The notes under the pieces were generated by a model that worked only from the letters and a program-made list of their open reading frames with translations, made no database searches and was not told where the DNA came from. Made by a program: the position numbers and the translations under genes. Below, one piece after another: positions 1 through 12,300 of a DNA stretch of 64,000 bases (position 1 is its first letter; every line of letters starts with the position of its first letter). Source of the DNA: Odiellus spinosus (Eukaryota > Arthropoda > Arachnida > Opiliones > Phalangiidae); contig OY987233.1 of the NCBI GenBank assembly GCA_963920705.1, positions 5,012,001 to 5,076,000 on the forward strand, in the 5' to 3' direction.

Positions 1-2369
1 AATAAATTAAATAAATAATACACCCCCTGTTAAATAAATTAAATAATACACCCCCTGTAAAATAAATAATACACCCCCTCTAAAATAAATTAAATGAATA
101 ATACACCCCCTGTAAAATAAATTAAATAAATAATACACCCCCCGTAAAATAAATAATACACCCCCTGTAAAATAAATAATACACCCCCTGTAAAATAAAT
201 TAAATAAATAATCTACCCCCTGTAAAATAAATTAAATAAATAATACACCCCCTGTAAAATAAATTAAATAAATAATACACCCCCCCGTAAAATAAATAAT
301 ACACCCCCTGTAAAATAAATAATACACCCCCTGTAAAATAAATAATACACCCCCTGTAAAATAAATTAAATAAATAACACACCCCCTGTAAAATAAAATA
401 AATAAATAATACACCCCCTTTAAAATAAATTAAATAAATAATACACCCCCTGTAAAATAAATTAAATAAATAATACACCCCCTGTAAAATAAATTAAATA
501 AATAATACACCCCCTGTAAAATAAATTAAATAAATAATACACCCCCTTTAAAATAAATTAAATAAATAATTCACCCCCTGTAAAATAAATTATTAAATAA
601 TATACCCCCTGTAAAATAAATTAAATAATACACCCCCTGTAAAATAAATTAAATAAATAATACACCCCCTGTAAAATAAATTAAATAAATAATACACCCC
701 CTGTAAAATAAATTAAATAAATAATACACCCCCTGTAAAATAAATTAAATAAATAATACACCCCCTTTAATATAAATTAAATAAATAATACACCCCTGTA
801 AAATAAATTAAATAAATAATATACCCCCTGTAAAATAAATTAAATAAATAATACACCCCCTGTAAAATAAATTAAATAAATAATACACCCCCTGTAAAAT
901 AAATTAAATAAATAATACACCCCCTGTAAAATAAATTAAATAAATAATACACCCCCTGTAAAATAAATTAAATAAATAATATACCCCCTGTAAAATAAAT
1001 TAAATAAATAATACACCCCTGTAAAATAAATTAAATAAATAATATACCCCTGTAAAATAAATTAAATAAATAATACACCCCTGTAAAATAAATTAAAAAA
1101 ATAATACACCCCCTGTAAAATAAATTAAATAATACACCCCCTGTAAAATAAATTAAATAAATAATACACCCCCTGTAAAATAAATTAAATAATACACCCC
1201 CTGTAAAATAAATTAAATAAATAATACACCCCCTGTAAAATAAATTAAATAAATAATACACCCCCTTTAATATAAATTAAATAAATAATACACCCCTGTA
1301 AAATAAATTAAATAAATAATACACCCCCTGTAAAATAAATTAAATAAATAATACACCCCCTGTAAAATAAATTAAATAAATAATACACCCCCTGTAAAAT
1401 AAATTAAATAAATAATACACCCCCTGTAAAATAAATTAAATAAATAATACACCCCCTGTTAAATAAATTAAATAATACACCCCCTGTAAAATAAATAATA
1501 CACCCCCTGTAAAATAAATAATACACCCCTGTAAAATAAATTAAATAAATAATACACCCCCTGTAAAATAAATTAAATAAAGAATTCACCCCCTGTAAAA
1601 TAAATTAAATAAATAATACACCCCCCGTAAAATAAATAATACACCCCCTGTAAAATAAATTAAATAAATAATACACCCCCTGTAAAATAAATTAAATAAA
1701 TAATACACCCCCTGTAAAATAAATTAAATAAATAATACACCCCCTTTAATATAAATTAAATAAATAATACACCCCTGTAAAATAAATTAAATAAATAATA
1801 CACACCCTGTAAAATAATTTAAATAAATAATACACCCCCTGTAAAATAAATTAAATAAATAATACACCCCCTGTTAAATAAATTAAATAATACACCCCCT
1901 GTAAAATAAATTAAATAAATAATACACCCCCTGTTAAATAAATTAAATAATACACCCCCTGTAAAATAAATTAAATAAATAATACACCCCCCGTAAAATA
2001 AATAATACACCCCCTGTAAAATAAATAATACACCCCCTGTAAAATAAATAATACACCCCCTGTAAAATAAATAATACACCCCCTGTAAAATAAATTAAAT
2101 AAATAATACACCCCCTGGAAAATAAATTAAATAAATAATACACCCCCTGTAAAATAAATTAAATAAATAATACACCCCCCCGTAAAATAAATAATACACC
2201 CCCTGTAAAATAAATAATACACCCCCTGTAAAATAAATAATACACCCCCTGTAAAATAAATTAAATAAATAACACACCCCCTGTAAAATAAATTAAATAA
2301 ATAATACACCCCCTTTAAAATAAATTAAATAAATAATACACCCCCTGTAAAATAAATTAAATAAATAAT

Positions 2370-4470
2370 ACACCCCCTTTAATATAAATTAAATAAATAA
2401 TACACCCCTGTAAAATAAATTAAATAAATAATACACCCCTGTAAAATAAATTATATAAATAATACACCCCCTGTAAAATAAATTAAATAAATAATACACC
2501 CCCTGTAAAATAAATTAAATAAATAATACACCCCCTGTTAAATAAATTAAATAATACACCCCCTGTAAAATAAATAATACACCCCCTGTAAAATAAATTA
2601 AATACACCCCCTGTAAAATAAATAATACACCCCCTGTAAAATAAATTAAATAATACACCCCCTGTAAAATAAATTAAATAAATAATACACCCCCAGTAAA
2701 ATAAATTAAATAAATAATACACCCCCTGTTAAATAAATTAAATAATACACCCCCTGTAAAGTAAATTAAATAAATAATACACCCCCTGTTAAATAAATTA
2801 AATAATACACCCCCTGTAAAATAAATTAAATAAATAATACACCCCCCGTAAAATAAATAATACACCCCCTGTAAAATAAATAATACACCCCCTGTAAAAT
2901 AAATAATACACCCCCTGTAAAATAAATTAAATAAATAATACACCCCCTGGAAAATAAATTAAATAAATAATACACCCCCTGTAAAATAAATTAAATAAAT
3001 AATACACCCCCCCGTAAAATAAATAATACACCCCCTGTAAAATAAATAATACACCCCTGTAAAATAAATAATACACCCCCTGTAAAATAAATTAAATAAA
3101 TAACACACCCCCTGTAAAATAAATTAAATAAATAATACACCCCCTTTAAAATAAATTAAATAAATAATACACCCCCTGTAAAAAAAATTAAATAATACAC
3201 CCCCTGTAAAATAAATTAAATAAATAATACACCCCCTGTAAAATAAATTAAATAAATAATACACCCCCTGTAAAATAAATTAAATGAATAATACACCCCC
3301 TTTAATATAAATTAAATAAATAATACACCCCTGTAAAATAAATTAAATAAATAATACACCCCCTGTAAAATAAATTAAATAAATAATACACCCCCTGTAA
3401 AATAAATTAAATGAATAATACACCCCCTTTAATATAAATTAAATAAATAATACACCCCTGTAAAATAAATTAAATAAATAATACACCCCTGTAAAATAAA
3501 TTATATAAATAATACACCCCCTGTAAAATAAATTAAATAAATAATACACCCCCTGTAAAATAAATTAAATAAATAATACACCCCCTGTTAAATAAATTAA
3601 ATAATACACCCCCTGTAAAATAAATAATACACCCCCTGTAAAATAAATTAAATACACCCCCTGTAAAATAAATAATACACCCCCTGTAAAATAAATTAAA
3701 TAATACACCCCCTGTAAAATAAATTAAATAAATAATACACCCCCTGTAAAATAAATTAAATAAATAATACACCCCCTGTTAAATAAATTAAATAATACAC
3801 CCCCTGTAAAATAAATTAAATAAATAATACACCCCCTGTTAAATAAATTAAATAATACACCCCCTGTAAAATAAATTAAATAAATAATACACCCCCCGTA
3901 AAATAAATAATACACCCCCTGTAAAATAAATAATACACCCCCTGTAAAATAAATAATACACCCCCTGTAAAATAAATTAAATAAATAATACACCCCCTGG
4001 AAAATAAATTAAATAAATAATACACCCCCTGTAAAATAAATTAAATAAATAATACACCCCCCCCGTAAAATAAATTATACACCCCCTGTAAAATAAATAA
4101 TACACCCCCTGTAAAATAAATAATACACCCCCTGTAAAATAAATTAAATAAATAACACACCCCCTGTAAAATAAATTAAATAAATAATACACCCCCTTTA
4201 AAATAAATTAAATAAATAATACACCCCCTGTAAAATAAATTAAATAAATAATACACCCCCTGTAAAATAAATTAAATAAATAATACACCCCCTGTAAAAT
4301 AAATTAAATAAATAATACACCCCCTGTTAAATAAATTAAATAATACACCCCCTGTAAAATAAATAATACACCCCCTGTAAAATAAATTAAATAAATAATA
4401 CACCCCCTCGTAAAATAAATAATACACCCCCTGTAAAATAAATAATACACCCCCTGTAAAATAAATTAAA
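2370..4470. repeat. Higher-order repeat of about 1,050 bp within the satellite
   Basis: The order of 32/28/23-bp units and of rare variants repeats with an offset of 1,050 bp. For example, the unusual TTATATAAAT unit at 2451-2460 recurs at 3501-3510, and the following 460 bp show the same succession of unit lengths. A third, more altered copy of the same succession begins near 5490. This points to recent segmental duplication inside the array. The exact borders of the larger unit were estimated by eye. Confidence 0.75.
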
Positions 4471-4671
4471 TAAATAATACACCCCCTGTAAAATAAATAA
4501 TACACCCCCCGTAAAGTAAATAATACACCCCCTGTAAAATAAATAATACACCCCCTGTAAAATAAATAATACACCCCCTGTAAAATAAATAATACACCCC
4601 CTGTAAAATAAATAATACACCCCCTGTAAAATAAATAATACACCCCCTGTAAAATAAATTAAATAATACAC

Positions 4672-4790
4672 CCGTTTTTTTTTTCTGATTTTTTACAAGG
4701 GGTACTCCTTGTAAAAATCGATTTTTGTTTTCGATTTTTTACAAGGGGTACCCCTTGTAAAAAAATAATAATTGATTTTTAATAAATAAT
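4672..4790. repeat. Palindromic T-rich interruption of the satellite
   Basis: The array is interrupted by about 120 bp of non-satellite DNA. It contains a perfect palindrome centred near 4749 (core ACAAGGGGTACCCCTTGT, flanked by six T and at least six A) and a second imperfect copy at about 4688-4714 (ACAAGGGGTACTCCTTGT). The left junction, a T run followed by GATTTTTTACAAGGGGTA, is nearly the same as the junction that ends the whole array at 5866-5900. The interruption therefore looks like an array end that has been copied into the array. Confidence 0.8.
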
Positions 4791-5866
4791 ACACCCCCTG
4801 TAAAATAAATTAAATAAATACACCCCCTGTAAAATAAATTAAATAAATAATACACCCCCTGTAAAATAAATTAAATAATAACCCCCTGTAAAATAAGTTA
4901 AATAAATAATACACCCTTGTAAAATAAATTAAATAAATAATACACCCCCTGTAAAATAAATTAAAAAAATAATACACCTCCTGTAAAATAAATTAAATAA
5001 ATAACACACCCCCTGTAAAATAAATTAAATAAATAATACACCCCCTTTAAAATAAATTAAATAAATAATACACCCCCTGTAAAATAAATTAAATAAATAA
5101 TACACCCTCTGTAAAATAAATTAAATAAATAATACACCCCCCTTTAAAATAAATTAAATAAATAATACACCCCCTGTAAAATAAATTAAATAATACACCC
5201 CCTGTAAAATAAATTAAATAAATAATACACCCCCTGTAAAATAAATTAAATAAATAATACACCCCCCTTTAAAATAAATTAAATAAATAATACACCCCCT
5301 GTAAAATAAATTAAATAATACACCCCCTGTAAAATAAATTAAATAAATAATACACCCCTGTAAAATAAATTAAATAAATAATACACCCCCTGTAAAATAA
5401 ATTAAATAAATAATACACCCCCTGTAAAATAAATTAAATAAATAATACACCCCCTGTAAAATAAATTAAATGAATAATACACCCCCTTTAATATAAATTA
5501 AATAAATAATACACCCCTGTAAAATAAATTAAATAAATAATACACCCCTGTAAATAAATTATATAAATAATACACCCCCTGTAAAATAAATTAAATAAAT
5601 AATACACCCCCTGTAAAATAAATTAAATAAATAATACACCCCCTGTTAAATAAATTAAATAATACACCCCCTGTAAAATAAATAATACACCCCCTGTAAA
5701 ATAAATTAAATACACCCCCTGTAAAATAAATAATACACCCCCTGTAAAATAAATTAAATAATACACCCCCTGTAAAATAAATAATACACCCCCTGTAAAA
5801 TAAATAATACACCCCCTGTAAAATAAATAATACACACCCTGTAAAATAAATTAAATAATACACCCC

Positions 5867-5945
5867 TGTTTTTTTTTTTGATTTTTTACAAGGGGTAACT
5901 CTTGCAAAATATATATATATATATATTTTTTACAAGGGGTCGAGT
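5867..5945. repeat. Array-end junction with T run, ACAAGGGG motifs and (AT)n
   Basis: A T tract and TTTTTTACAAGGGGT follow the last satellite unit. An (AT)n microsatellite comes next, then a second TTTTTTACAAGGGGT at about 5924-5940. The same motif is found in the palindromic interruption at 4690-4760. Confidence 0.7.
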
Positions 5946-6732
5946 TTACGGTCCCTCGAGGGTTTTACCTGCTACATTGGGCATATACATGTGCATTATA
6001 GCTGACAGATTTCCCGCTACCCTTCCGCATGTACCAAGAAGCTTAAATGTCCTACCTTCACAATGCCATTGGCATAGTACCTTTTTATCCCACCTCAGCT
6101 CTCGCGCTAATCTTGACTTTAGATGGCGAGCATTGCACAACACGCTCCATCTCCAAAACGCTTATCACCGTGCTGCCCATTCTGCCCGACTATAGGTTCC
6201 TTAGAGCACTGTTTCGCGGAATGCCCACTTTATTTTTCAGTTTTATCCCGCATGCTGGTCCGTATCCAACGATACTGCAACCATAGGCATACTCCCGAGG
6301 ACGCCTGGTGCCTGGCCTTAAATCGGGATGCGTCGTATAGCCTGTGCAATTTCATTTTTGTTACCCTCTTAGTCGTCTTTTATGAAAGATACGACATCTT
6401 TTTGTTCAATCTTTCGATCTGCTTTCACGATCTTGTATCGAGTCATGAAAATAAAGTTATTTCTAGAGTCGTTGGGCGCTACAGCCGTATGCATGGGTCA
6501 CTTGCAAGTTTTTCACAAGCGATGGGGTTTCGAGGCTGAACCTTTTTGGTTTTAAATTATTTTTATTTTCACTCAAATTGTTTTTTAATAACTTATTAAT
6601 TTGATTATATTTATAGTAAAATTTCTTTTTTGTCAAACTTCTCATTTTGTTTAAATAAGTGTTTAATATTGTTATTAGTTCATTAATGTAAATTGTACAT
6701 AGCGCAACTTGTCAATAATAAAAAAAAAAAAT
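5946..6732 (+). mobile_element. Decayed 3' end of a LINE (non-LTR retrotransposon)
   Basis: Two plus-strand frames together resemble the C-terminal zinc-binding region that follows the reverse transcriptase in many LINEs. DFRWRALHNTLHLQNAYHR lies at about 6115-6170 in one frame. CPFC...GSLEHCFAECPLYF lies at about 6175-6240 in another, with a frameshift between them. The Cys-Cys-His-Cys spacing of the second block is typical of that domain. An A run at 6719-6732 could be the old poly(A) tail. Nothing of the catalytic RT core or endonuclease is visible, so this is a truncated, inactive fragment. The clade cannot be fixed. Confidence 0.7.
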
Positions 6733-7885
6733 TAAAACTTTTTTGTGTTAGATTTTTTACCCCTTCTATTTTTGCAAGGTTTTTTAAATTTTTTTTAAAT
6801 TGGAAAAATCGTAAGGGGTACTTCTTAGGTCTTTTATTTTGGAAAAATTGTAAGGGGTACTCTTCCCCTTAGGTTTTTTTTTTTTTTTGTTAAATAAGTT
6901 TTAATGAAAGAATCTGTTTTTTTGTTATTTTTGGCTAATGTCACTTATAAACTGTAGCATTACCAACCAGAGAGACTAAGATACATTTGTGAATCGGATT
7001 AAACACGAAGCCCAGCCCATAACAGTACAAAACTGGCACTTCGGCAAAATTAAACAAAAAATTTAAGCTTAAAAATTAGATCTTCATTTAAATAAAAAAT
7101 GGGTCCTTTTTTTACTCTTACTTACGTTTTACTAGTGAAAAGGGCCAATTTGAATTGTAAGAAACGATAGAAATCATATTAAGGCTTGAAATAAGTCCCC
7201 GAATATCTCTTCCTATAGATATTTCAAAAAGGTCCCAAAATTTTCCAAACACCTCCGATAAGACTGATTATTTTTTTAAGACATTACTATAACTTTATTT
7301 TTTTCTTTTACATTAAAAATAGACAAGATGGTATGAAGGGAACGTCTCGATCTAATCATTTTATCGAACGAGAGTTTGGTGATATAATTTGTTAAATGGG
7401 AATGAGTCCTAAGTAATGAAATAATTACGAATGCGAAAAACAATAAAAAAAAAAAAAAAAAAAAACTCCGCGTCATTACTATGCAAAAACTAAGCAAAGA
7501 ACATGACTTGAATTCAAACATGGAAATCTGACGAAGATTGATATTATTAAATTTAATTTTAAATAAATGCTTAACTTGACAACAAGGAGAGTTAAATGTT
7601 TTTGTAAAATCACATGTAAAACCAATAAAACTTATTAGTTTAAATTGTACGTTATAATACGCATAATTTCGTTATTAACAATTCTTTAGATAAACACTTG
7701 TTGTAGCACTAACAATTACCGAGGCTGGTTTGTTTAAGTTTATTTTAAAACAAATAGGAATATAATTTTTTTTTCTATTTAACTGAAGATGTAGGAAATA
7801 ATGAAAATTACGTTTTGGATCTGATAATTAGATTCCTTACCCTAAAAAAGATCAATTCAGCTAAGCCTAAAAAGAGGGATGTCAC
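6733..7885. other. Non-coding stretch, AT-rich
   Basis: No supported gene apart from the possible last GTF3C2 exon listed separately at 6941-7040. Two or three short GTAAGGGGTACT-type motifs at 6795-6870 echo the ACAAGGGGTA motif of the satellite junctions. A pure A run lies at about 7444-7465. Short frames here look random. Confidence 0.6.
6941..7040 (-). CDS. Possible last exon of GTF3C2 (weak)
   Basis: On the minus strand a short open stretch reads FVFNPIHKCILVSLVGNATV and stops two codons later at 6941. In GTF3C2 the last WD40 blade has a VRFSPN...LVSGG...VRI pattern, and the preceding exon (9301-9405) ends exactly where such a blade should start. The resemblance supports this as the missing C-terminus. 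However, no AG acceptor gives the needed phase-0 join to that exon, so either a small exon is missing or the match is chance. Confidence 0.3.
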
Positions 7886-8300
7886 AGTCCTTAATTCTCC
7901 GATTCGCGAGGGCTTTAATTCCAGATTCGTCAGGGAATTTATTCCTTTCTTGGTCAGGGCCTAAATTCCCCGATTCGTCAGGGCCTTAATTCCCTAATTC
8001 GTCAGGGCCTTAATTCCCTAATTCGTCAGGGCCTTAATTCCCTAATTCGTCAGTTAATTTATTCCTCGATTCGTCAGGGCCTTAACTTTCGGATTTGTCA
8101 GGGCCTTAACTTTCGGATTTGTACGGGCCTTAACTTTCGGATTTGTCAGGGCCTTAACTTTCGGATTTGTCAGGGCCTTAACTTTCGGATTTGTCAGGGC
8201 CTTAACTTTCGGATTTGTCAGGGCCTTAACTTTCGGATTTGTCAGGGCCTTAACTTTCGGATTTGTCAGTGCCTTAATTCTCTGATCCCCTAAGGCCTTT
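7886..8300. repeat. 24-bp minisatellite, two subfamilies
   Basis: Tandem 24-bp units share GGGCCTTAA and end in CGTCA or TTGTCA. The left part has units with TTCCCTAATTCGTCA. The right part (about 8080-8270) is a homogeneous run with CTTTCGGATTTGTCA. Because 24 is a multiple of three, the minus strand stays open as KALTNPKV repeats, which is not evidence for a protein. Confidence 0.93.
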
Positions 8301-8999
8301 TTGAATAAATGACCTTGAAGTTTATTCACTGATGGGTCAAGGCTTTTTTGTTTCTACTTCTATGAATTTGTAGTTCCATCCACATGGCTAAGCCTATTTT
8401 TCAATAAAATTAAGCCTTTTTAAGCTAAGGAACCGATCATTTTCAGATTTCACTCATAAATAACAAAATAATAAATTAAGACCTGTCGCTGTTTATTTTG
8501 CACTAAAAAATTAAAAACAAGAGCTCCCGAAACGTTTCCATGTTTGAAAAATTTGGTAATACGCTTACTTAAGCACAATGATTAATTTATAGAAAAATCT
8601 TGCGTTGATATTCTTCTCTCTTATAGTACAAAAAGTATTTACAAATATTCTTTCTGGCACGAGAGACAATCTCGATAGGTTGATTTTCATAACAGAAATC
8701 CAGTTTCGAAAGGGTAGGAGTTTTGGGGGATTTGCAGTTTTAAGTCACTAGGGACACGGTCATGTTCTTTCGTTATCTTTTGTAACTTTGGCTAAAAGCC
8801 TATTTATAGTGGGTAGTTTAAGGGCGGAGAAACAACTTAAACGAACTAAACCGGACTGACCAGCAGTCAGTAGCCATTGATGTGATCCCAAGTTAGGGTT
8901 CCAAGAAACCTTAAGGGAAAAAATATTTTTGTTTTTCTTTTTAAAGTAGACACGTAACCCGACTCGATTCGAAGCTTGTCAAATAAATATTTGCTCAAA
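8301..8999. other. Non-coding stretch
   Basis: No conserved coding exon, RNA gene or clear repeat was recognised on either strand. If GTF3C2 continues to 6941, this region lies in its last intron. Confidence 0.5.
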
Positions 9000-9290
9000 A
9001 ATGCTCCAATTTGAATTCAACAAAATATACGCATCTGTTACACATTTGTTGGATTCAGGTTATTTCATTTGTTCTATATGGTCAAATTGTGTTGGAAATT
9101 TTGACCTAACTAGATTTTTCCTCTTTGGGAAAGCAATTTCTTTGGTTATTCTATGGAGCACTTTGAATTGAAAAGTAAAACTGATGTCACGCGTATGTAA
9201 AAACAGCCTCGGGAATATATTAAACTTCTAAAGATTAAGTTAGCGAGCTTGGCGACAAGATGAATTTGAATACGAGAATTGATATATAAA
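9000..9290. repeat. Dispersed repeat related to the copy at 34335-34750
   Basis: The segment shares blocks with 34505-34750 in the same order: TATTTCATTTGTTCTATATG (there TATTTCATTTGGTCTATTTG), a GGGAAAGC block, and TTATTCTATGG followed by an ACGCGTATG/ACGCATACG block and GTAAAAAC. This is an old interspersed repeat, probably non-autonomous. No ends or target duplication could be fixed for this copy. Confidence 0.6.
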
Positions 9291-9300
9291 AACGACTTAC

Positions 9301-12300
9301 ATTATTGACGGAAGCGATCTGGAACTGTCCAGGATATAAATGTGGTATATTTTCCAGTAATGTTAACGAACGAGCTTCCGGCGAAGATAGCTGGTTGTAA
9401 GAACTCTGTGGTGTAAAAAATTTAATTACAATTCTTGGATGTAGAAGTTTTTTGAATGTAAAATTTCACTAAGGACAACAGTAACAACATATCCACACAA
9501 TCATTTAACTAGAACACCAAGGAGTGGTCTATCTATGGTTGAACCCAGTTTGAGGACCCCCACCTTGGGAAACCACATTTCTATGACATCTACAAAATAA
9601 ATCTAATTTTGTGGATTAGTCTTAGTTTAAAGTTAATTAGCTCTGCCAAGCTAAAAGTGGTAGACTTGGTAAAGAGTTAAGTGGCTAAGCCTTGGCAAAG
9701 AGTTAAAATTGGCTAGGCCTTGGCAAAGAGATAAAAGTGGCTAGGCCTTGGTAAAGAGATAAAAGTGGCTAGGCCTTGGTAAAGAGATAAAAGTGGCTAG
9801 GCCTTGGTAAAGAGTTAAAAGTGGCTAGGCCTTGGTAAAGAGTTAAAAGTGGCTAGGCCTTGGTAAAGAGTTAAAAGTGGCTAGGCCTTGGTAAAGAGTT
9901 AAAAGTGGCTAGGCCTTGGTAAAGAGTTAAAAGTGGCTAAACCTTGGTAAAGAGTTAAAAGTGGCTAAACCTTGGTAAAGAGTTAAAAGTGGCTAAACCT
10001 TGGTAAAGAGTTAAAAGTGGCTAAACCTTGGTAAAGAGTTAAAAGTGGCTAAACCTTGGTAAAGAGTTAAAAGTGGCTAAACCTTGGTAAAGAGTTAAAA
10101 GTGGCTAAACCTTGGTAAAGAGTTAAAAGTGGCTAAACCTTGGTAAAGAGTTAAAAGTGGCTAAACCTTGGTAAAGAGTTAAAAGTGGCTAAACCTTGGT
10201 AAAGAGTTAAAAGTGGCTAAACCTTGGTAAAGAGTTAAAAGTGGCTAAACCTTGGTAAAGAGTTAAAAGTGGCTAAACCTTGGTAAAGAGTTAAAAGTGG
10301 CTAAACCTTGGCAAGGAGGATTAGACAAGGAGAGGAAATGTGGGGCTGCGTTGAGTTAGAGAGAGAAGAGCCAACCTCCCACTCGGGTGGAAAGGGGGGA
10401 TAGGAAATTCTCGAGGTAAACTGTTGTCACGTGGTCGCTAGCTAGCGCGTCTCATAAAGGATTCGTTTTACCCACGCGACAACATTTTACCACGAAACGT
10501 CTCTACCCCCGTTCTCCCAGAGTGGGAGTTTAGGCCGACGCAGTAGGAACCGCGCCGTCCCCACATTTCTTCTCCTTGTCTAATCCTCCTTGACCTTGGT
10601 AAAGAGTTAAAAGTGGCTAAAATATATAGTAGCTAAGACTGTGGTGAAATATTATTAATATTAAAAGTTAAATAGGGTAGATAAGCCTTGGTTAAGAGCT
10701 AAATAGAGTAACTAGACCTTGGTTAAGAATTAAATAGAGTATATAGGCCTTGGTTAAGAATTAAACAGTAACTATGTCTTGGATAAGAGTTAAAATGTTA
10801 AATATATAGTACTAAGCCCTAGTTACGAGTTAAGTAAATGAACTTACAAGTGGTGCGTCGATGAAGACAAGACCATAATTCTGCGTAATTTTATCTCTGG
10901 TATTGTAGAGAAAGAGTGAGGGATCATTCTTGACACCCAGTTTACTTTTAGTGCCTTTTTTCGGCGTTCCAGATTGAGTTGGTGAACATGTTGCGTCTTC
11001 AAGCAGCGAACAAACTTGGGTCGTGTAAATTGGCTGCCAAACAAGATAATAACTTAATGTAGAAAATTTACTCTTCTTTCGAATGTAGCGTTAATTAAAA
11101 TATAAAGCATATCTTTCAAGTGTAACAAAAAGTTTGAGAGTCACTTCACAATCGTAATTAAAATGTTTTCGTGCTTAACTTAAAGTGGTTCAAGATTAGC
11201 TAAAATTTAAAGAGACTCACCCATCTTTGGCCCTTGAGAGGTTTAAGATTTAGAATATTTTGACTTAAATCGGGAATAACGGTCATATTGACTGTCCCAG
11301 CAACATCACAGGTAGCTTCGCAATTCAACCAATCAGATACGGAAGTTTTCTGAAAGAAAAGATAAAAAACAAACATTTTTGAAGATTACTATAGCACTTT
11401 TCTGATAGATCAAGTTGATTCTGGTGCATGAAGTGCGGGCGCGTGAGACTCTGCTTTTGTATTCTCGCTCGCTCACTTGCAAATTTAAAGGATTTCTTAC
11501 CCAAATACAGGAATTGTGGTTTGAGATGTTCACAGTTCCGACATCAAAATAGCCACATTCCTTGAAAATGGTATTCACAGATTGAACGCTAAGAAAAAAA
11601 GATATATAATCATATCTAGCAACCCATCCATCAAGGTTGTTATATTGTAACTATTTTTTTTCATTGCTTGGGTAAAGGAATGTCAAATAAACAAAAATTG
11701 AGCTAATAATGAAATAACAGGTTAATTTATAACAAAAATCATCAAAATCTATTCTTGTCTTGCGTTTTTAAAAGAAAAAAGTTCAAGTTAACAAATCACA
11801 GAGATGATAGTTTGCTAATCTGAAATTTGATTGGCTTATTGGTCATGGTTGTGAATTCAAACCCATGTTTAAGATATAAAACCTTAATAAATATTTTCTT
11901 ATAGAATTTGTTCTTTCAAAATTGTAAAAAACATCACGGGGGAATATTTTAACACAAGGAATCAGAAAAACATACTTCGTTTCAGCTAATACCATCCCTT
12001 TAAAAGGTAATCTTCATTTTAAAATTACAACTACTCTACTTTAGAGTTGAAATATAGATGATAGGAATTATACGAGTAAATAAGGAGGTAAAAATATAGG
12101 AAATGTGGTAGCATTGAATTTGAAATAGAAAATATTTGTCAAAACTTACGTGAAACCCTCATCAATGGCCATAAAATAGCCGGCCCAATGACAAGACCAA
12201 GAAATATCACGACCTAAAAATTTTCTGTAGCTATCACTGGGTACGCCTAGGGAAAAAACATGGTAAATAATTGTATATACTGCGGACTAAAGCTTTGATC

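Larger units (their letters stand above)
1..5866. repeat. C-rich satellite array with 32/28/23-bp units
   Basis: The stretch is an almost uninterrupted tandem array of AT-rich units, each ending in the core AATACACCCCCTG. Three unit lengths alternate: 32, 28 and 23 bp. They differ by loss of TAAA-type pieces from the AT spacer. Common variants are CCCCCTTTAA, CCCCCCG and CCCCTG. All C runs are on the plus strand, so the minus strand carries a G5 run in nearly every unit. The array is cut at the left edge of the window and ends in a T-rich junction near 5866. Open frames in it (a YLFNLFYRGC-like peptide repeat) are by-products of the repeat and not genes. Confidence 0.97.

Noticed and set aside
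200-5863. Many overlapping minus-strand open frames with YLFNLFYRGC-like peptides
   Set aside because: They are translations of the satellite. The frame stays open because the unit has no stop in that phase, and length variants shift between equally open frames.
7276-7521. 81-codon frame with a hydrophobic phenylalanine run
   Set aside because: The Phe run is the translation of an A/T homopolymer at 7444-7465; no other support.
8054-8329. Open frame of KALTNPKV repeats
   Set aside because: Direct translation of the 24-bp minisatellite; no start context, no homology, no splice partners.
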